Under the pieces are notes generated by a model, which was not told where the DNA came from, did no database searches, and was given only the letters and a program-made list of their open reading frames with translations. The position numbers were made by a program, and so were the translations under genes. 64,000 nt of DNA from Solicola gregarius (GTDB taxonomy: Bacteria; Actinomycetota; Actinomycetes; Propionibacteriales; Nocardioidaceae). Positions 58,832 through 64,000 of the stretch are shown one piece after another (the stretch's first letter is position 1; every line of letters starts with the position of its first letter). The stretch is from NCBI RefSeq assembly GCF_025790165.1, contig NZ_CP094970.1, positions 1,612,001 through 1,676,000 on the forward strand, given 5' to 3'.

Positions 58832-58834
58832 GGA

Positions 58835-58853
58835 GACTTGCTCCAAGCAAGTC
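58835..58853 (+). terminator. Hairpin after the acyl-CoA synthetase gene
   Basis: GACTTGCT-CCA-AGCAAGTC, a perfect 8-bp stem with a 3-base loop that begins 4 bases past the stop codon. No T tract follows, as is common for actinobacterial terminators. The remaining 146 bases to the lipoprotein gene contain no recognisable gene. Confidence 0.6.
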
Positions 58854-58999
58854 ACAGGGCGGTAAGTCGTCGTACTTCCGGCCGACCCTGTACGACGTCG
58901 CCGCCCGGGCTCGCCGCGGCGTGGGACGAATGGGCGGTACGCGTACGCGTCAAGGCCTGGGAGCCGCGTCGGCTCATCGCGGTCGTCTAGTGTCGCTCG

Positions 59000-59434
59000 T
59001 CAGCTCAGGAGTGCGACCTGCACGGAGCACGCCACGTCGTCGCCCGCCGTGTCCGGCAGCTTCTTGGCCCTGAACTCGGTCGACTCGCCGCTCGGTACGT
59101 CGGTCACGGTGATCTCACGTGCCCGCCCGCTCGCGGCGTCCGGCGGCGCGACGACGATGGTGACCCGGAAGTCTGCGGGGTCGGACTCGGTGTTGGTGAG
59201 CGTGCCGGTAGCCGACCAGGCGCCCGCGTCGTCGGCCGCGCAGTCGAACGCCGTGAGGCTGCCCGGCGACGCGACGCCACCCGCGACCCTGGGCGGTCCG
59301 GACTCGGATTCGGACTTCGGCGAGCCGCTCGGCGTCGATGCTGGATCGTCGGGTTCGTCGCCGGCCGAGCTGGTGCATGCGGTGAGCGCAGCGGCGAGCA
59401 TCGCCGCCGCCGCGAGACCCCGCCCGATCGCCAT
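59000..59434 (-). CDS. Putative secreted lipoprotein
   Basis: A 144-residue protein with a lipoprotein signal peptide (lipobox L-T-A-C, Cys20), a Ser/Pro/Asp/Glu-rich low-complexity linker (about 24-50) and a small domain with two cysteines (FDCAADD and VACSVQ) and strands like GTLTNTESDPADFRVTIVV. The latter resembles FxLYD/DUF-type immunoglobulin-like domains in which a difference between modified and parent forms is carried by paired strands. Function unknown; located at the outer face of the membrane. Confidence 0.75.
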   Translation of the reverse strand: MAIGRGLAAAAMLAAALTACTSSAGDEPDDPASTPSGSPKSESESGPPRVAGGVASPGSLTAFDCAADDAGAWSATGTLTNTESDPADFRVTIVVAPPDAASGRAREITVTDVPSGESTEFRAKKLPDTAGDDVACSVQVALLS

Positions 59435-59509
59435 GTGTCCATCTCATCACGCGCGCGCGGACGTACGGCGGAGGCAGGCCGAGGTCGGATTCTCGACGTT
59501 GGGAGCCGG

Positions 59510-59903
59510 TCAGCGCCTACGCCGCCACACCACGACGTGCTGCGCCGCGGTCGATGCGGGGACGGGGAGGTTCGGCGTCGACGCGAGCGCGTTGTGCGCC
59601 GCCGCGAGATCCGACTCGAGCGACGCGACGCGATCCTGCAGCACACGTACGGTGTGCTGGAGCTCGAAGTACGCGCTTCACACCCTCCAGGCCGAGGCCC
59701 TCCGCGGTGAGCCGTGCGACATCACGCAGCAGCTCGATGTCGCTGAGCGAATACCTCCGGCCGCCGCCGCCGGTACGACCGGGGCTCACGATGCCCAGCC
59801 GGTCGTACGTGCGCAGCGTCTGCGGGTGCAGCCCGGACAGCTCGGCAGCAACGCTGATCACGAAGACCTTCGCCTCGGGCCCTGGCGGGATGAACTCGCT
59901 CAT
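59510..59903 (-). CDS. hspR: Heat-shock repressor HspR, frameshifted in its C-terminal half
   Basis: MerR-family repressor of the dnaK and clpB transcripts. Residues about 14-75 form the winged helix (VISVAAELSGLHPQTLRTYDRLGIVSPGRT...GGRRYSLSDIELLRDV). At CTCGAAG (59663-59669) an extra base shifts the frame at residue about 78; as written, the reading ends at 59517 with a 50-residue Arg-rich tail. Without it the protein continues VLELQHTVRVLQDRVASLESDL, the usual coiled-coil tail, to VVVWRRRR and a stop at 59510 (130 residues). ATG overlaps the dnaJ stop. Confidence 0.9.
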
Positions 59904-61042
59904 GAGGCACCGGCCCCGAACAGATCGGCCCGCGGGTCTTCACCCTTGCGGGCGTCACGGTACGCCTGCACCGCGGCCTGTTCGTCGTCACCGAGCTTGG
60001 ACGGAACGACCACTTCGACGGTGACGAGCAGATCTGCCCTCGTGCCGTCCTTGCGCGGCGCGCCCTTGCCCTTCGCCCGGAACGTACGTCCGTTGGGCGT
60101 GCCCGCCGGGAGCTTCAGCGACACCGGCCCGCCCTGCAGCGTCGGGACCTTGATCGTGGTGCCGAGCGCGGCCTCGTCGAACGTGACCGGCACCGTGATC
60201 GTGAGGTTGTCACCCTTGCGGCCGAACAGCTTGTGCCCGGCAACATGCACAGTGACGTACAGGTCGCCCGCCGAACCACCGCGCTCGCCGGCCGCGCCCT
60301 TGCCGCGCAGCCGGATGCGCTGGCCGTCCTTCACACCGGCCGGGATGCGTACCTGCATCGTGCGACTCGACGAGCCGCGCCCCGACCCGTGACAGGTCGG
60401 GCAGGGATCGTCGACGACCATGCCGCGACCGCGGCAGACCGTGCACGGCTCCGTCATCGAGAACACGCCACCGGCGGCACTCGTCTGCATGCCGCTGCCG
60501 TCGCAGTTCGGACAGACATGCGGCACCGTGCCCGCCCGAGCACCGGTGCCGTGACACGACGGGCACGGCTCGTCGCTCGTCATCCGCAGCGGGACGGTCA
60601 CGCCGTCGACGGCCTGCTCGAAGCTGATGCTCGCCTCGGTCTCGACGTCGGCTCCCCGCCGGGGCGGCGCCGACGTCCGCGTACGCGTCGTGCCGCCGCC
60701 ACCGCCGAAGATGCCCCCGAAGAGGTCGGAGATGTCGAAACCGCCGGAGCCACCGCCTCCCGGGGACCCGAAGCCGCCACCACCGGACCGTTGACCGCCG
60801 AATCCGGCGAACAGCGACCGCTGCTCGTCGTACTCCTTGCGCTTCTCGGGTGAGGAGAGCACGGAGTACGCCTCGGAGACGGCCTTGAACTTGTCCTCGG
60901 CCTTGGCGTTGTCGGGGTTGGAGTCGGGGTGGTTCTCGCGGGCGAGCTTGCGGTATGCCTTCTTGATCTCGTCGGTCGACGCGTCCTTCTCGACGCCGAG
61001 GATCTTGTAGAAGTCCTTCTCGACCCACTCACCGTTGCTCAC
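59900..61042 (-). CDS. dnaJ: Chaperone DnaJ
   Basis: A 380-residue type I Hsp40. J domain at residues 9-73 with HPD at 38-40, Gly/Phe-rich linker (AGFGGQRSGGGGFGSPGGGG...), four CxxCxGxG zinc motifs (CPSCHGTG, CPNCDGSG, CTVCRGRG, CPTCHGSG), then the C-terminal substrate domain. It delivers clients to DnaK and stimulates its ATPase. Intact, unlike its operon neighbours dnaK and hspR. GTG start. Confidence 0.96.
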   Translation of the reverse strand: MSNGEWVEKDFYKILGVEKDASTDEIKKAYRKLARENHPDSNPDNAKAEDKFKAVSEAYSVLSSPEKRKEYDEQRSLFAGFGGQRSGGGGFGSPGGGGSGGFDISDLFGGIFGGGGGTTRTRTSAPPRRGADVETEASISFEQAVDGVTVPLRMTSDEPCPSCHGTGARAGTVPHVCPNCDGSGMQTSAAGGVFSMTEPCTVCRGRGMVVDDPCPTCHGSGRGSSSRTMQVRIPAGVKDGQRIRLRGKGAAGERGGSAGDLYVTVHVAGHKLFGRKGDNLTITVPVTFDEAALGTTIKVPTLQGGPVSLKLPAGTPNGRTFRAKGKGAPRKDGTRADLLVTVEVVVPSKLGDDEQAAVQAYRDARKGEDPRADLFGAGAS

Positions 61043-61088
61043 GATCCACCTCCCTGCTCAGTATCGAAGAGCCCTCGCTCATTGTCTC

Positions 61089-61133
61089 CTGGTCGCGCTC
61101 GTCGACCCGCTCGTTCCTCGCTCTCTCCTCGCC
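61089..61133 (-). repeat. Dispersed 45-bp repeat in the grpE-dnaJ gap
   Basis: Beginning 2 bases past the grpE stop on the minus strand, GGCGAGGAGAGAGCGAGGAA and the following 25 bases are identical to 20744-20788 inside the second P450 gene. Similarity continues weakly for about 15 bases (ATGAGCGAGG against CTGAGCGACG). Confidence 0.9.
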
Positions 61134-61135
61134 AC

Positions 61136-61686
61136 TCATTCCTGCGGCGCCACGACGAGTACACGCGCAGGCCGCAGCACCCCGTCGCCGATGCGGTAGC
61201 CGAGCTGCACGACCTTGCTGACGCTCGGCTCGGTGGCGTCCTCGGAGTGCTCCAGGTGCAGCGCCTCGTGGATCATCGGGTCGAACGGCTCGCCTTCGGC
61301 GCCGAACGCCTCCAGCCCGAACGACCGGGTCACCTGCTCGATCGACTCGGCAACGGCCTTGAAGCCGCCATCGAGCTCGTCGTGCTCGCGGGCCCTGTCG
61401 ATGTCGTCGAGTACGGGAAGCAGCTGGGTGATGACCCTGGCCACCGCGCGCTCGTGATCGGCCTTGCGGTCACGGTCGACGCGCCGCTTGTAGTTGACGT
61501 ACTCCGCCTGTAGTCGCTGCAGGTCGGCCGTACGCTCGGCGAGCTGTTGCTCGACCGACGGCGGCTCCGGCTCGGGTGCCGGCGCCTCCGGCTCGACGCC
61601 CTCGGCGGGCGCCGCGTCGTGGCCGGGGTCGGGCGGCGCCTCCGCGCCGGCCGACTCCTCTGGCGTCTGCTCGGGTCCCGGCTGGG

Positions 61687-61690
<4 letters not shown>
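61136..61690 (-). CDS. grpE: Nucleotide exchange factor GrpE
   Basis: A 184-residue DnaK co-chaperone. An acidic Pro/Glu/Ala-rich N-terminus (residues 1-45) precedes the long dimerising helix ([29 protein letters not shown]) and the beta domain ([16 protein letters not shown]...[21 protein letters not shown]). It releases ADP from DnaK. GTG start overlaps the dnaK stop. Confidence 0.95.
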
Positions 61691-63553
<1,863 letters not shown>

Positions 63554-63655
63554 GGGTTCCTCCTGCATACTGGGGCGCTGGTCATCAGCGCCGAGTGGTG
63601 TTCTTGCGTCTCGGGTGCTCAAGGCGAGCGCGGCTGCGCAGTCGCCGGCAGATCC

Positions 63656-63676
63656 CTTGAGTCTGTCGTTATCAAC
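63656..63676. promoter_or_regulatory. Partial HAIR-like element upstream of dnaK
   Basis: CTTGAGT-N7-TATCAAC: the left half is perfect and the right half matches ACTCAAG at 4 of 7. A further CTCAAG half lies at 63618-63623. Position about 100 bp before dnaK fits the HspR-controlled promoter. Confidence 0.55.
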
Positions 63677-63723
63677 TTAGCGGACGACGCAAGTATTCCC
63701 AGGTCCGGGGCCCGTACGTAGCA

Positions 63724-63782
63724 GAGTTCGCGGACTTTTCGGTCGTACGCGACGCGTACAGCACCGAAAAGTCCGCGAACTC
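63724..63782. terminator. Perfect 20-bp inverted repeat between dnaK and the upstream gene
   Basis: Arms 63724-63743 and 63763-63782 are exact reverse complements; the 19-base loop itself has a GTACGC/GCGTAC dyad. It lies just past the stop of the carboxymuconolactone-decarboxylase-family gene and before the dnaK promoter. Probably a strong terminator that isolates the heat-shock operon; AAAAGT/ACTTTT near the centre gives T-rich stretches on either strand. Confidence 0.75.
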
Positions 63783-63793
63783 CTGCGCATGGA

Positions 63794-64000
63794 TCAGCCC
63801 GGCACCGCGGCGAACGTGCCCGGCTCGTACGCGCCGCCCTTCGTGCGGGTGGTCACGAGGAGTCGGTTGGCGGCATTGATCATGGCGACGACGTACACCA
63901 GGGCGGTCAGCTGCTCGTCGTCGTAGTGCTCGCGAACCGCTGCCCAGGTCTCGTCGGAGACGCCGGTGTCGGCGTCGGCGAAGCGCGTACCCTCCTCCGT
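63794..64000 (-). CDS. Carboxymuconolactone decarboxylase (AhpD-like) family protein, C-terminal part
   Basis: The last 68 or so codons read YDDEQLTALVYVVAMINAANRLLVTTRTKGGAYEPG before TGA. The pattern LTALVYVVAMINAANRL is typical of the CMD-family helical hairpin, where the catalytic CxxC lies upstream, outside this window. Members are peroxidases or decarboxylases; which one cannot be told from this fragment. Runs off the right edge. Confidence 0.75.
   Translation of the reverse strand, partial: TEEGTRFADADTGVSDETWAAVREHYDDEQLTALVYVVAMINAANRLLVTTRTKGGAYEPGTFAAVPG

Noticed and set aside
58854-58999. Protein-like tail (AWDEWAVRVRVKAWEPRRLIAVV) between the acyl-CoA synthetase and the lipoprotein
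   Set aside because: Reads well to a stop but has no start in the available space; at most a gene remnant, not supported enough to list.

Overview
The window is high-GC chromosomal DNA from an actinobacterium. Supporting this are the dense gene packing with many ATGA/GTGA stop-start overlaps, frequent GTG starts, the dnaK-grpE-dnaJ-hspR heat-shock operon with HAIR-type HspR boxes, a MutA/MutB/MeaB methylmalonyl-CoA mutase set, a RipA-like NlpC/P60 hydrolase and an FprA-type ferredoxin reductase. The gene content and the very frequent GTAC words suggest a relative of Nocardioidaceae/Propionibacteriales, but the sequence alone does not settle this.

Layout. 0-16.4 kb holds housekeeping genes: partial dacB, ppa, gluQ, a CHAD protein, an NlpC/P60 wall hydrolase, an SsuD-like monooxygenase, mutA-mutB-meaB, a secreted lipase, pgm, a Ser-X-X repeat membrane protein and a frameshifted RTX-repeat secreted protein. 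16.4-22.4 kb is a TetR-controlled oxidative operon (Baeyer-Villiger-type monooxygenase, two tandem P450s, quinone oxidoreductase). 22.4-33.6 kb is a catabolic island: a Rieske oxygenase of the quaternary-amine type, an NDP-forming acyl-CoA synthetase, TetR, a PotABCD-type transporter, an FAD amine oxidase, an acyl-CoA dehydrogenase and a CaiD-like hydratase. I infer uptake and breakdown of a carnitine- or betaine-like compound.

33.8-43.0 kb is the most striking part. A cobalamin riboswitch leads a single minus-strand operon of six genes. Three encode exported proteins built from alpha/alpha-barrel (terpenoid-cyclase-like) and transcobalamin-like beta domains; one appears to be released and two carry C-terminal membrane anchors. 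The other three encode a complete ECF transporter (EcfT, fused EcfAA, EcfS). The layout looks like a bacterial counterpart of the animal intrinsic factor/transcobalamin scheme: extracellular corrinoid capture, wall- or membrane-tethered relay, then ECF uptake. The B12-dependent methylmalonyl-CoA mutase at 7-11.5 kb would be one consumer.

43-52.7 kb holds lplA, an FAD monooxygenase with a divergent TetR and a perfect palindromic operator, a sirtuin, a long acyl-CoA dehydrogenase, NDH-2, a small membrane-anchored protein, purU and a membrane protein preceded by two large related palindromes. 52.9-64 kb holds clpB, fprA, an acyl-CoA synthetase, a lipoprotein, the hspR-dnaJ-grpE-dnaK operon and a partial carboxymuconolactone-decarboxylase-family gene.

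Three heat-shock genes (clpB, hspR, dnaK) each carry a one-base insertion that turns an expected CTCGAG (Leu-Glu codons) into CTCGAAG/CTTCGAG. This is either a systematic sequencing artefact at that hexamer or a remarkable shared lesion. A 45-bp dispersed repeat occurs exactly both in the dnaJ-grpE gap and, in frame, inside the second P450 gene.
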